Assembly (NCBI RefSeq): GCF_000018025.1
Contig: NC_009831.1
Location: forward strand, 992,001-1,056,000
Direction of reading: 5' to 3'
Source: Shewanella sediminis HAW-EB3
Lineage (GTDB): Bacteria; Pseudomonadota; Gammaproteobacteria; Enterobacterales; Shewanellaceae
Length of the DNA: 64,000 nt
Notes under the pieces: model-generated
Told to the model about the DNA's origin: nothing
Seen by the model: only the letters and a program-made list of their open reading frames with translations
The model's database searches: none
Shown: one piece after another, positions 36,998-46,222 of the stretch
How positions within the stretch are numbered: position 1 is the stretch's first letter
Layout of the letters: every line of letters begins with the position of its first letter
Translations under genes and position numbers: made by a program

Positions 36998-37942
36998 CTA
37001 GCGGGTCGTTTTCTGATGCTCAAGTTTGTTCATGTTTAAGTTCTCTTTAGCCTTTGCCTGCATAGGATCCAGACTGATTTGAATATCTGGCGTAAAGTAA
37101 CTCTGTCCTGTAACAAGTTTTAAGTTTGGATCCTCTTTAGCTATCTGCTTTTTCAATCTGGAAACAAGGGCATCGAGATTAGATTCATTATCGATGAAGC
37201 AGAGGATGATAAATTGCCGGTGACCTACTCTGGCTGACACATCGGCATCTCTGAGGTTGTCGTGAATGATCCTGGCCAGCATGCGTATTCTCTGTCCCTC
37301 ATCGTCCTTGGAAGACTCGGGTGACTCGTTCATCATCTCTTCGATTAAAATGATCCCGGCGTGGGAGCCAAAACGTCGGCTTAGACTGAGTTGCCTTGGA
37401 GCCATTAAGCTGAAACCGTAAGGGTTGAGCATACAGGTTTGCTCGTCCTGTACCGAGAGCATTTTTACCTGCTGCATGAGAAAGACATGCTTCAATTCAC
37501 CCTGGATCAATGAGGTTGCAGTTTCGACGAGAGGGGTTAATCGCTCACGGTATTTAGCCTGCAGCGGGTCACAGACCAAGATACAACCGAATAGCTCGCC
37601 ATCTGGCCAAAATATGGGGCGGGATAACACCTGATTAAATTGAGAAAGCTCAGAAGTAAAGTCAGCCCCTGAGGACTTAGTTAGGTTGTAGCCATCGTAG
37701 TTATGGATCACGGCTAACAAGCCGGCATCTTCAAAGCCTGTGCCTCCGTTTAAGTGGAAGTTTTGACTCTGACGGGCGCAGACAATTTGAACGCTATCGT
37801 TGACCACTTGAAGGATCAGGCAAGCCTGGGATTGGTAAAAATTACTTAATAACTCTACTTGTTGTTGCCACCTTGGCAGGCTAATAGCCGGATGATCTTG
37901 CTCCCTTAGCCAAAGTAGGTGATGTGTGCTTTGGGCTAACAT
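36998..37942 (-). CDS. GAF-like sensor with degenerate GGDEF domain, copy A
   Basis: ATG 37942 gives 314 residues; a GTG four codons earlier is possible. The N-terminal half is a GAF-like domain (RPIFWPDGELFGCILVCD). The C-terminal half keeps the GGDEF fold start (MLNPYGFSLMAPRQLSLSRR) and the metal-strand hydrophobics. The GG(D/E)EF loop is replaced by ARVGHRQFIIL, so diguanylate cyclase activity is not expected. It is a clear paralogue of the next gene upstream. It may be a c-di-GMP or partner-binding receptor rather than an enzyme. Confidence 0.8.
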   Translation of the reverse strand: MLAQSTHHLLWLREQDHPAISLPRWQQQVELLSNFYQSQACLILQVVNDSVQIVCARQSQNFHLNGGTGFEDAGLLAVIHNYDGYNLTKSSGADFTSELSQFNQVLSRPIFWPDGELFGCILVCDPLQAKYRERLTPLVETATSLIQGELKHVFLMQQVKMLSVQDEQTCMLNPYGFSLMAPRQLSLSRRFGSHAGIILIEEMMNESPESSKDDEGQRIRMLARIIHDNLRDADVSARVGHRQFIILCFIDNESNLDALVSRLKKQIAKEDPNLKLVTGQSYFTPDIQISLDPMQAKAKENLNMNKLEHQKTTR

Positions 37943-38173
37943 AGGCTTTCTCACTTAATGGTGTTTTCATGCTGACTCGTTTATAACCCGTGCCCTGACT
38001 TTAAAAATTGATCAGTCAGACTTTTGTTGTAAACGAAAACTTGGTGTTAGCATACCCAACTTAAGTGGTTACCTAAATGTAAACTTGTTGTTTCTTTGAA
38101 AAAGATCCACATTCAAATGCTCATCGGATGAGTTGCAGTTAAAATTGAGGTAAGTGCATACTTTGTACAGTTG

Positions 38174-39184
38174 TTAGTGGCTAATCCGATCATTCTCCTC
38201 TCTGTGTTCGGCTTGGGTCTCTTGTGAAGCCTTGGCTTTAACTTGGGCCGCCTCAAGTTTGTGGAGCTCAGATTTGAGTCCTTTTTTCGACTCTTCCAGC
38301 ATAGGAGCTAGTTTTACTGACGAATCAGGGGTGAAATAATTACAGCTTGAGTCTACATTGAGCTTATCATTTTGTTGAAAAAGCAGTTTTTCTACGCGTT
38401 TACCTATGTGAATAAGGTCGCGCTCCGAATCCACAAATACCAGAACAACAAATTGTGTCTCACTATAGTGCGCCGCTATGTCTGCGGTTCGTATCGTATC
38501 CTGGATAATGGAACCTAATAAGCGGTTATGTTTATCCTCGATATGTTCTAAAGGGGGCGTTGGGTACAGCTCGAAAAATATTATGCCAGCGGATGCGCCA
38601 AAACGCCGACCGAGGCTGAGTTGCCGCGGGGCCATCATGATAAAGCCATACCTATTCAGCATGCCTGTCTCTCTGTCTCTCATCGATAGCGACTCGATAC
38701 GCTGAGTTTGGCAATAGAGGGTGAGCTCTTGCTGCAATAATATTTGAAAAGGCTCAAGCATAAAGGAGTTTGTTTCATTTGAGGATATTCTGGTGTTGAG
38801 CACGCAAATACAACCGAAGTGAGTCCCGTCGGGCCATAAGATTGGGCGGGTCAGCATATTGTCCGCATTGGCAAACACATCCGGCAAAATTAATTTCTTT
38901 TGATTGGTCAGGTCGATATTCAACCCTTCTGGCTGTGAGTGAACCAGGCGCTGGAATATTTTATCATCGGGTTCGAAGAGAGTGCCGGTGGTTAATAAGC
39001 GGTTCTGACTGATGGAGCTGACGATAACCTCGAAACCACTGCTGGTTTCTTGAATAACAAATACGACATCGGCTTGATAATAGCGTTTCATCAATTCACA
39101 TTGGTGCATCCAGCGAACTAAATTGAGTTGGGTATTGTCACTCTCAAGTAAACTGATACTTGTATCGACATTTTCAGGAAGCAT
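38174..39184 (-). CDS. GAF-like sensor with degenerate GGDEF domain, copy B
   Basis: ATG 39184 (AGGG five bases before) gives 336 residues; an upstream TTG at 39199 is less likely. The order is the same as in copy A: GAF-like domain with RPILWPDGTHFGCICVLN, then a GGDEF-like half with GMLNRYGFIMMAPRQLSLGRR. The active loop is AAHYSETQFVVLV instead of GGDEF, so it is catalytically degenerate. A charged Lys/Glu/Gln-rich tail follows. Copies A and B share MAPRQLSLxRRFG and YFTPDxxxxLxPM, showing tandem duplication. They are separated by 231 bases, long enough for a second promoter. Confidence 0.8.
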   Translation of the reverse strand: MLPENVDTSISLLESDNTQLNLVRWMHQCELMKRYYQADVVFVIQETSSGFEVIVSSISQNRLLTTGTLFEPDDKIFQRLVHSQPEGLNIDLTNQKKLILPDVFANADNMLTRPILWPDGTHFGCICVLNTRISSNETNSFMLEPFQILLQQELTLYCQTQRIESLSMRDRETGMLNRYGFIMMAPRQLSLGRRFGASAGIIFFELYPTPPLEHIEDKHNRLLGSIIQDTIRTADIAAHYSETQFVVLVFVDSERDLIHIGKRVEKLLFQQNDKLNVDSSCNYFTPDSSVKLAPMLEESKKGLKSELHKLEAAQVKAKASQETQAEHREENDRISH

Positions 39185-39358
39185 GGGAACCCTGGCCAAG
39201 GTCTGTGGATATTTAGTTAAGTGTGGTAGCCATATCGGATTTATGCAAACTATTGGCAGCAGAAACAGGGGATAGTGAAAGCGTTATAAATGTGGGCTAG
39301 GGCTGGTATAATCAGCCCTATCTCAATAAATTTACATTATCAAATCTAGAGTAGAGTG

Positions 39359-39916
39359 ATGAATATCAGATTAGCTCATCTTGGCGATCTCAATCAGCTT
39401 CAAGAACTTGAACAAACCAACCTTAACGATGAGTTGAGTGGCTCAGAGCAATCATATGGATTAGATGGGCAAACGTTTGGCTCGGCCGAGCTTAAACTGC
39501 TTATTTCAGAGCATTGGATAGTCGTTGCCGAACAGGATAATGGCGAAGGGAAGGAAATTGTCGGTTATGTTATTGCTGGTGGGTGGCGATTCTTTGAATC
39601 CTGGCCTGTGTACCGGAATATTCTGAGAAGACTAGGCGACTTCACTGTCGGCGGTACTAAAATAACTAAAGCGAACTCATGTCAATATGGCCCCATTTGG
39701 ATTAAAAAATCCTGTCGAGGTAAGGGGATTTTTGAGGCCATGGTTAACTACCTTAAGTTACAGGTTCAGCCCAGGTTTCAGTTTATGCTGACGTTTATCG
39801 CTGAAGATAACTTGGTATCATTTTCGGCTCATACCAATAAGGCATCGATGCAGGTGCTGGATTTCTTTACCTTCGATGACAGAGACTATTACCTGCTTGC
39901 TTTAGCGGCGAAATAA
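39359..39916 (+). CDS. GNAT-family N-acetyltransferase
   Basis: A 185-residue GNAT protein. IVVAEQDNGEGKEIVGYVIAG forms the central strands and IWIKKSCRGKGIFEAMVNYL the acetyl-CoA loop (CRGKGIF in place of the usual Q/RxxGxG/A). ATG 39359 is preferred to an overlapping GTG at 39356. It is 13 bases before the next gene, so the two are probably cotranscribed. Substrate unknown. Confidence 0.8.
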   Translation: MNIRLAHLGDLNQLQELEQTNLNDELSGSEQSYGLDGQTFGSAELKLLISEHWIVVAEQDNGEGKEIVGYVIAGGWRFFESWPVYRNILRRLGDFTVGGTKITKANSCQYGPIWIKKSCRGKGIFEAMVNYLKLQVQPRFQFMLTFIAEDNLVSFSAHTNKASMQVLDFFTFDDRDYYLLALAAK

Positions 39917-39929
39917 ATAGGAGTTTATC

Positions 39930-40319
39930 ATGCACGAGCAACTTAAACGCCTACTGGCTCCCTACGTTGGTGTCACTCTATCTGCGTTCGATAACCTTAA
40001 GTTAGTGGTATCTGTGTTAAGCGCCGAAGTGTCCGCGAATCATTCGAGCGAAGAACCACCGGAGCTAAAGCCTGTCGCCTATGAAGCACAGCGTAAATCG
40101 GATGTTGGCCTCGAGGTGTTCTATTGTGTCAAATGGCAGGGGGTATGGATCGATTGCGGTCGAATCAATGACTATGCAGCAAGCCCGGCTCTACTCAGTT
40201 GTGAGGAGGAGAGCGAAATCGAGATGTCATCACTAAGGGAGCTTAATGTTCCGGTAATGACGATGCAACAAGTGTCGTTTATGTGTATGGAAAGTGCCCA
40301 TTTCGATCACTGCGAATAG
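39930..40319 (+). CDS. Hypothetical protein downstream of the acetyltransferase
   Basis: A 129-residue soluble protein not recognised. AGGAG six bases before the ATG supports the start. It is acidic and Cys-containing (five Cys, several near the C terminus), with no signal or TM helix. The tight spacing suggests a shared function with the GNAT gene, perhaps as its substrate or partner; this is inference only. Confidence 0.65.
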   Translation: MHEQLKRLLAPYVGVTLSAFDNLKLVVSVLSAEVSANHSSEEPPELKPVAYEAQRKSDVGLEVFYCVKWQGVWIDCGRINDYAASPALLSCEEESEIEMSSLRELNVPVMTMQQVSFMCMESAHFDHCE

Positions 40320-40396
40320 GCGGCCTTGAGCCTTTAAACTATCCCCTTTTGGGCCTGTTTACTAGTTGGGCTCTGGTATTGATGGCTTATCAACGG

Positions 40397-41362
40397 TTAG
40401 TCGTACTGGGAAAATTCGCAGTTGTTGGCAATCAGTATCAATTCACTGCGGGTATGTATCCCTAACTTCATGTAGATACGGTACAGGTGGTTAGAAACGG
40501 TTGAGGGTGACAGTTCGAGATCCCGGGCTATCTGTTTGAAAGTCCCTCCTTTGCAAACCCCTGCAACGATCTGTTTCTCTCTCGTCGTGAGCTCATCGAG
40601 CTGATTCTTTATCCGTAGGGATATCCGGTAGAGATCGCCCATTCGGGTCTGGTTGAATTGAAGTTCTCCTTCGGTGAACCGGTTATCCTGTGTCGCTATT
40701 GGGAATGGAAACTTCTGCTGTGTGGGTGTTTGCAGGTGAGACTCTAAGGTATCGAGAAAACTTGAATCGACACTATGATAGATACCTTCGCAATCACAGA
40801 TGGCGCAGCAGTGATCGCTCAGGTCTTTCTCCTGTTCATTCAGAGCTAAAAGTTGTCGATGAGAAGCGGCGCTGAGCAGGTGATAGAGTAATCGATTCTG
40901 AATGTTTTTCTCATCGGCTGTAAAGCCTTCCTCCCGGTTGTAACGGTAGAGGGTGAGCAAGGTAAAAATACCGCTTCGCTCATCAATATGCAGCGAGCTT
41001 AGTATTCGTTCAATGCCAAATGGTTTGAAACAGTTGTGATAAAGCGCGGAGTCATAGAACTCTTCATCCGGGAGTACATCACGCATATCTACCGCTCCTC
41101 CCTGAGTCGAAAAGAGCGTTTCAAAGATAGGGTTGATGGCTAAGTTCGCCTTCAACTGGTCGAAGATATCACTCGAGATATCGATGGCGGTTTGTGTATG
41201 GAAAGCCTTGGTAGAGACATGCCCCGTTCCCCAGATAGCGCCATCAAAATTGATGACCTGTCGCAGAAAACTTAATGCCCACACCGGAAAATCCTCGAGT
41301 GATACTCGCGACGACTCCCGATAGAGCCGACTGATAAACTTGTCGGGGGACACTTTTTTCAT
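40397..41362 (-). CDS. LuxR-family transcriptional regulator
   Basis: A 321-residue regulator with a C-terminal LuxR/FixJ helix-turn-helix (LTTREKQIVAGVCKGGTFKQ, IARDLELSPSTVSNHLYRIY, residues about 245-310). The N-terminal 230 residues have no recognised domain and lack clear acyl-homoserine-lactone pocket residues. It is divergent from the FAD dehydrogenase-ThDP gene pair across a 69-base gap, the usual position of a local regulator. Confidence 0.88.
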   Translation of the reverse strand: MKKVSPDKFISRLYRESSRVSLEDFPVWALSFLRQVINFDGAIWGTGHVSTKAFHTQTAIDISSDIFDQLKANLAINPIFETLFSTQGGAVDMRDVLPDEEFYDSALYHNCFKPFGIERILSSLHIDERSGIFTLLTLYRYNREEGFTADEKNIQNRLLYHLLSAASHRQLLALNEQEKDLSDHCCAICDCEGIYHSVDSSFLDTLESHLQTPTQQKFPFPIATQDNRFTEGELQFNQTRMGDLYRISLRIKNQLDELTTREKQIVAGVCKGGTFKQIARDLELSPSTVSNHLYRIYMKLGIHTRSELILIANNCEFSQYD

Positions 41363-41431
41363 ATTTAACCCATTAGGTAATTTTTACTATGGCCAGAAGG
41401 TGCTATTCATAACAGTATAAATATCATCCAT

Positions 41432-43081
41432 ATGCTAGCAGCTGGTAAGAGAATGAGACAAGCTGAAAATTATCAATGCGATACAGTCATCGCCGGAGCC
41501 GGTGTCGCTGGTCTGGTTACGGCTCTCGAATTACTCGAGCATGGGCAGACAGTCTATCTTGTCGACCGTGATACTCCGGAGAGGATCGGTGGCCTGGCCA
41601 GGTGGGCATTCGGTGGCATGGCATTGTCCGGAACCCCTCAGCAAAGGCAGATGAATATCCACGACGACTCGACCCTTCTGCTTCGGGATTGGCACAGTTT
41701 TGCCGAATTTGGTGAAGGTGATATCTGGCCTAAGGCTTGGGCAAAAGAGTATGCCGAACATAATAATGAAAAGGTCTATCGGTGGTTAACTCACTTGGGT
41801 CTGAAGTTTTTGCCTGCGGTTAACTGGGTGGAGCGAGGGTTATTTGTCCCCGGTAATTCAGTGCCCCGGTATCATGTGCTGTGGGGGACAGGCAGGGAGT
41901 TAGTAGAGACCATAATGGTTAAGTTGGCCCCCTATATCAGACAGGGAAAGCTCGATATTTTTTACCGACATAAGGTTGTGCGCCCCATTAATGATGAGGG
42001 GGCCGTCGTCGGCATAGAAGTTGAAAATGAACAGAGCAAGGCTATTTTTTCGATCTCAGCCTCTCATATCGTCATTGCCTGCGGTGGTATCAATGGCAGC
42101 AGTGAAAGGGTGAAACAAAACTGGAATGTCCCATGGGAAGAGGTGCCAGAGACGCTGTTAAATGGTGCCAACCCCATCTCCGATGGCCTGCTTCATGACG
42201 AGGTTGAGGCACTGGGAGCTCGGGTAACTCATGTCGATAAGATGTGGAATTATGCGGCTGGAATCGCACATCCTCAGGCAGAATTTGAGGGGCATGGTCT
42301 AAGCTTGATTCCCTGTAAATCAGCCCTGTGGCTCGATCACCTTGGAAGGCGAATAGGTCCACAACCTCTGGTTACCGGGTTCGACACTCACTATCTGTGT
42401 CGGCAGGTCGCAAGGCAGAGTAAGCCCTGGACCTGGCAGGTATTGAACTGGACCATAGCCGTGAAAGAGTTGGCGGTATCGGGGGCTGAGCATAACCCTT
42501 CGATCAGAGATAAAAAAATATTCAGCTTTCTCAATGAGATATTGTTCGGTAATCACCGCTTAGTGGAAGAGTTGGCGGAGCAATGTGAAGATTTCATCTG
42601 TGCCGACACACTCGATGACCTGACGCATAAGATGAACCTCCTGACAAAGCAAAGCTATATCGATAGTGTAGATTTGGCGCGAGAGATAACTCTGTACGAT
42701 CAACGAACGGTCGATACCCGGTTGCAAAATGATGAGCAGCTAAGACGTATTAACCATGCCAGACAATGGAGGCCCGATAGGTTGCGAACCCGTAAACCCG
42801 GACCTATCTTGTCGGTGGGAACGGGAAAGAGAGATAAGCTTATTGCCATCAGGCTTAAGTTGATTAGCCGTAAGAGCCTTGGTGGGGTACAGACTAACTT
42901 ATCCAGCCAGGTACTGGATCGGCAAGGCGAGCCCATTGTGGGTTTATATTGTGTCGGCGAGGCCGCTGGGTTTGGTGGCGGCGGTGCCAACGGGGTTCGC
43001 TCTTTAGAGGGAACATTCCTGTCGGCTTGTATCTTAACGGCCCGCAATGCGGCGGCTGCGATTATCGACAGTCATAAATAA
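41432..43081 (+). CDS. FAD-binding dehydrogenase of the KstD-like/PRK12834 family
   Basis: A 549-residue flavoprotein, the typical length of this family. The Rossmann motif VIAGAGVAGLVTALELLEHG is followed by GGLARWAFGGMAL and later GNSVPRYHVLWGTG. The C-terminal FAD loop GEAAGFGGGGANGVRSLEGT is intact. Relatives include 3-ketosteroid delta-1-dehydrogenases and fumarate-reductase-type flavoproteins, but this subfamily has no firm substrate. There is no signal peptide. An alternative ATG lies at 41453. The next gene follows after 26 bases. Confidence 0.87.
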   Translation: MLAAGKRMRQAENYQCDTVIAGAGVAGLVTALELLEHGQTVYLVDRDTPERIGGLARWAFGGMALSGTPQQRQMNIHDDSTLLLRDWHSFAEFGEGDIWPKAWAKEYAEHNNEKVYRWLTHLGLKFLPAVNWVERGLFVPGNSVPRYHVLWGTGRELVETIMVKLAPYIRQGKLDIFYRHKVVRPINDEGAVVGIEVENEQSKAIFSISASHIVIACGGINGSSERVKQNWNVPWEEVPETLLNGANPISDGLLHDEVEALGARVTHVDKMWNYAAGIAHPQAEFEGHGLSLIPCKSALWLDHLGRRIGPQPLVTGFDTHYLCRQVARQSKPWTWQVLNWTIAVKELAVSGAEHNPSIRDKKIFSFLNEILFGNHRLVEELAEQCEDFICADTLDDLTHKMNLLTKQSYIDSVDLAREITLYDQRTVDTRLQNDEQLRRINHARQWRPDRLRTRKPGPILSVGTGKRDKLIAIRLKLISRKSLGGVQTNLSSQVLDRQGEPIVGLYCVGEAAGFGGGGANGVRSLEGTFLSACILTARNAAAAIIDSHK

Positions 43082-43107
43082 TAAAAACAAAAAACGAGGA
43101 TATTACA

Positions 43108-44838
43108 TTGAAAAAAACCGCAGCCTGGCTTGTTCGTTATGCACTGGAGCAACTAAATATTAAGTACACCTTCGGTATCCCTGGTGTGCATAACACTGAA
43201 ATATATGATGAATTGGCACAATCTGACAGCATCGAACCTGTGCTGGTGACCCATGAGGGCCATGGGGCCTTTATGGCCGATGCCGTCAGCAGAAGCAGCG
43301 ATAGTACTGGTACATTACTTATCGTTCCCGCCGCCGGAGCCACCCATGCCGCCAGCGGTATTGCGGAAGCGTCGTTAGATGGCATCCCTATGTTAGTCAT
43401 CAGCGGCGGCGTGAGAACCGACTCGAAATATTCCTACCAGCTGCACGACATGGATCAGCATAAGATGCTCGAGCCCATCACGAAAAAAACCTTTAAAGTG
43501 ACTCGTCATCAGGAGGTGGTAGCCACACTTTTTGAAGCCTTCAGACTTGCCAATGATGGCGAACCCGGGCCTGTGTTTGTGGAGATCCCCGTGAACCTTC
43601 AGCTCGATAAGGGGGAGGTCTCAGACCTACCAGTCTACCGGGCGCCGGTAAAGTCATTGAGTCATTCACTCGATGCTCAATTGACTCAAGCGGTAACGCT
43701 ATTAGCTAACGCAAAAAATCCAGCCATATTTGTGGGGTGGGGGGGCGTAGAGACGAGTGGATGTACCGAGCAGATTGCCGCCTTACTTGGCACTCCGGTT
43801 GCGACAACCCTGCAGGGACTCAGCGCATTCCCCGCCAAACATCCGCTTCATACCGGGATGGGTTTTGGCCCCGCCGCGGTTCCGGCTGCGACCAATGCCT
43901 TTAAAGCGTGTGATTGTCTGCTCGCCATAGGTACCCGTTTTGCAGAGATTGGCACGGGAAGCTTTGGGGTGACCGTGCCGGAAAATCTGATCCATATCGA
44001 TATTAATCCGGACGTTTTTAACGCTAATTACCCTGCCAAAGTTGCCATCGAGGGAGATGCGGGCGCAGTGTTAGCCGCTTTGTTGGAGAAGCTCCAAAAA
44101 ACGCATATCAGGGCGAAAGATGCCGCTGTCATTGAACAGGCAATCAAGCGGGATAAGAAGAGCTATATGGATGAGTGGTTAGCTCACGACAGTGGCGACA
44201 GAGTCAATCCGGGGGCATTTTTTCAGCAGCTAAGAGCATCGCTCGATGACGATGCCTATGTGGTTGCCGATGACGGGAACCATACTTTTTTAACCGCCGA
44301 GCTCATGCCTTGCTATCTTCCTAAGCATTTTTTCAGCCCCACAGATTTTAACTGTATGGGTTATGCGATCCCTGCTGTCATAGGCACTAAGCTTGCTAAC
44401 CCCGATAAGCAGGTGGTCGGCATCATAGGTGATGGGGCATTTATGATGACCCAGGCCGAGCTCTTTACTGCATCCTCTCTCGGCATCGGGGCTATCTTTA
44501 CCATCTTTAACGACGGCGAGCTGGCTCAGATCTCCCAGGCGCAGAAAGTCCCTTACAATGCCGAGACCTGTACTGTACTCCCCGAGTTTAAGTTTAAGGC
44601 CTTAGTCGAGGCTGCGGGATGCCGGTACATTCGACTGCAGAGCAATGAGGAGATAAGTGAAAAGATAGCTGAAGCACTGGCCTTGTCTGAAGAGAATATT
44701 CCAGTGGTACTCGATGTGAATATTGATTACAGCAAGAAGACCCGCTTTACCAAAGGGATCATCTCAACCAATCTGAACCGAATGAATCTGCCGACCAAAG
44801 TCAGGATGATCAGCAGGGCGTTGTGGCGAAGGCTATAG
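43108..44838 (+). CDS. Thiamine-diphosphate enzyme of the acetolactate synthase/decarboxylase superfamily
   Basis: A 576-residue ThDP enzyme with the three usual domains. The PYR domain has catalytic Glu in VTHEGHGAFMADAVSR (near residue 51). A central Rossmann domain follows. The PP domain has GDGAFMMTQAELFTASSLGI as ThDP/Mg2+ motif. The start is TTG at 43108, supported by AGGA seven bases upstream and by the family-like KTAAWLVRYALEQLN start. It could be a decarboxylase, a carboligase or an acetyltransferase of keto acids. Coupling with the upstream FAD dehydrogenase suggests successive steps on one substrate (inference). Confidence 0.85.
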   Translation: MKKTAAWLVRYALEQLNIKYTFGIPGVHNTEIYDELAQSDSIEPVLVTHEGHGAFMADAVSRSSDSTGTLLIVPAAGATHAASGIAEASLDGIPMLVISGGVRTDSKYSYQLHDMDQHKMLEPITKKTFKVTRHQEVVATLFEAFRLANDGEPGPVFVEIPVNLQLDKGEVSDLPVYRAPVKSLSHSLDAQLTQAVTLLANAKNPAIFVGWGGVETSGCTEQIAALLGTPVATTLQGLSAFPAKHPLHTGMGFGPAAVPAATNAFKACDCLLAIGTRFAEIGTGSFGVTVPENLIHIDINPDVFNANYPAKVAIEGDAGAVLAALLEKLQKTHIRAKDAAVIEQAIKRDKKSYMDEWLAHDSGDRVNPGAFFQQLRASLDDDAYVVADDGNHTFLTAELMPCYLPKHFFSPTDFNCMGYAIPAVIGTKLANPDKQVVGIIGDGAFMMTQAELFTASSLGIGAIFTIFNDGELAQISQAQKVPYNAETCTVLPEFKFKALVEAAGCRYIRLQSNEEISEKIAEALALSEENIPVVLDVNIDYSKKTRFTKGIISTNLNRMNLPTKVRMISRALWRRL

Positions 44839-44978
44839 TGTCCTACTCGATCATTGGTTTTTACGAATCAGATGAAGGCTGTAGTGCCTTCTGGAACACT
44901 GGTTTTTACCAGTCAGGCGGAGAGTATAGTGCCAACTAAATTATTGGTTTTTACCAATCAGATGAAGAGGAGCGGCGC
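44829..44978. repeat. Three 45-bp tandem repeats with hairpins between convergent genes
   Basis: The segments starting near 44852, 44897 and 44942 repeat at exactly 45 bases. Each centres on a hairpin: ATTGGT-TTTT-ACGAAT, ACTGGT-TTTT-ACCAGT, ATTGGT-TTTT-ACCAAT. The array begins in the last codons of the ThDP gene and ends within the bax 3' end. It probably terminates both transcripts. Confidence 0.85.
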
Positions 44979-45969
44979 TACTGAGGTAAGCCTGGTCTAC
45001 CTGATCCAGCTGGTTATAGCGGATCATCTCTCTGATCCCGTCGATATAGGCCTGGCCTCGCTCAGAATATTTGTCCAGGGTACCTGCGAGTAACACTCCT
45101 GTGATAGCTTGCTTGTTCTGCCTGAGTTCTGCGCGAAGATGGCGCAGTTTCTGGTAGGCATTATTAGTGTTGAGGTTAACCATATAACCTTCAACCGATG
45201 CCAGTGGGCTATCGAACCGTGCCAGTCCATAGTTCCCCAGCTCTTTACGTTGCTGTTTGGGCACCATCCCATTTCCACTGAAGTCCCATTGGCCAAAGAA
45301 GGCGTTCCCCTCTAAGGTAAATCTGGATGTTGCCCATCCACTCTCCTCTGCGGCTTGGGCCAGTACCAGAGAAGGCGGCATGATATCGACTCGCGCTAAC
45401 AAAGCTTGACGCTGGCCCTCATTCAGGGGGGCTGCTTGCTTCGTGAGCACCTTGTATTTGATCGCGATTGCTTGCAGCTTTTTGTCGCTGAGTTGAGCCG
45501 TTTCGACTATCTGACGCTCTAATAGAATGTTTTCGTTGGCAACCAAAATAAGGGGGGCCATCAGACGAAAGAACACCATCTTCTTCTGTTGTACGGGGAT
45601 CTCATTGGAGGTCTTATGCCAACTGTCGCTGACCCGCTCGAAGGTGAGGCGTGGGACTTCACGATTACCTTCAATCCAGCTTTGAGTGTTGTAATCGAGC
45701 GAGTCGAACAGGGCCATAAGATCGTCCAACGAACCTAGTCTGACATCTTTGGCCGCTTCGGTTGGACGGTTTTGCGCCAGCTGAATCAAAATATTTTCAG
45801 CCGAACTTAAGTTTATCGCCTTGCCTGAAGCCGTAGCGGCGACAGGAGCGACCTCACTCGAACTGACATCACCAGACTCAGGGGGCTCAGATAACCAGGA
45901 CTCGCCCCAATAGAGTGAGGTGCCTATTAGCAGTAGCGCTATGATGAATTTACCGCTATTGAGATCCAT
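44941..45969 (-). CDS. bax: Bax-like glucosaminidase
   Basis: A 342-residue protein with an N-terminal membrane anchor or signal (FIIALLLIGTSLYWGESW). It has a C-terminal glucosaminidase domain related to E. coli Bax and FlgJ: VLAQAAEESGWATSRF holds the presumed catalytic Glu, followed by FFGQWDFSGNGMVP and YMVNLNTNNAYQKLR. It should cleave peptidoglycan glycan strands in the periplasm. The last codons lie inside the third 45-bp repeat, so the C terminus may have been reshaped by it. Confidence 0.85.
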   Translation of the reverse strand: MDLNSGKFIIALLLIGTSLYWGESWLSEPPESGDVSSSEVAPVAATASGKAINLSSAENILIQLAQNRPTEAAKDVRLGSLDDLMALFDSLDYNTQSWIEGNREVPRLTFERVSDSWHKTSNEIPVQQKKMVFFRLMAPLILVANENILLERQIVETAQLSDKKLQAIAIKYKVLTKQAAPLNEGQRQALLARVDIMPPSLVLAQAAEESGWATSRFTLEGNAFFGQWDFSGNGMVPKQQRKELGNYGLARFDSPLASVEGYMVNLNTNNAYQKLRHLRAELRQNKQAITGVLLAGTLDKYSERGQAYIDGIREMIRYNQLDQVDQAYLSSAAPLHLIGKNQ

Positions 45970-46158
45970 GGCTTATCCTTTTCTGTTACTGAATCTTGTT
46001 GATATTTTGCTGTATCAATTCACTCTATCGAATAGGTGATATCAATACAAATACCAGTCTTGGCTTTCCTGTGTGGTATAGCGGGCGAAGTATAATGGCC
46101 CTCAGCTTAATAGGAACTTAATTGAGCTCATGCTACAACCCCGCTAACTTTCAGGCAT

Positions 46159-46183
46159 AAAAAAACCGCCCAAAGGCGGCTTC
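46159..46183 (-). terminator. metK terminator
   Basis: On the minus strand, a GCCGCC-TTTG-GGCGGT stem is followed by T7, about 40 bases after the metK stop. Confidence 0.9.
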
Positions 46184-46222
46184 TTAACTGTTAGCTCAAC
46201 GCTGACTATAGCTTAATGCTGA

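Noticed and set aside
40340..40365. Another copy of the GGGCCTGTT element
   Set aside because: Only GGGCCTGTTTA matches; no further similarity and no opposite end nearby.
44854..45093. 79-codon ORF on the plus strand
   Set aside because: It is created by the 45-bp repeats (15 codons each) and runs antisense through the bax 3' end.
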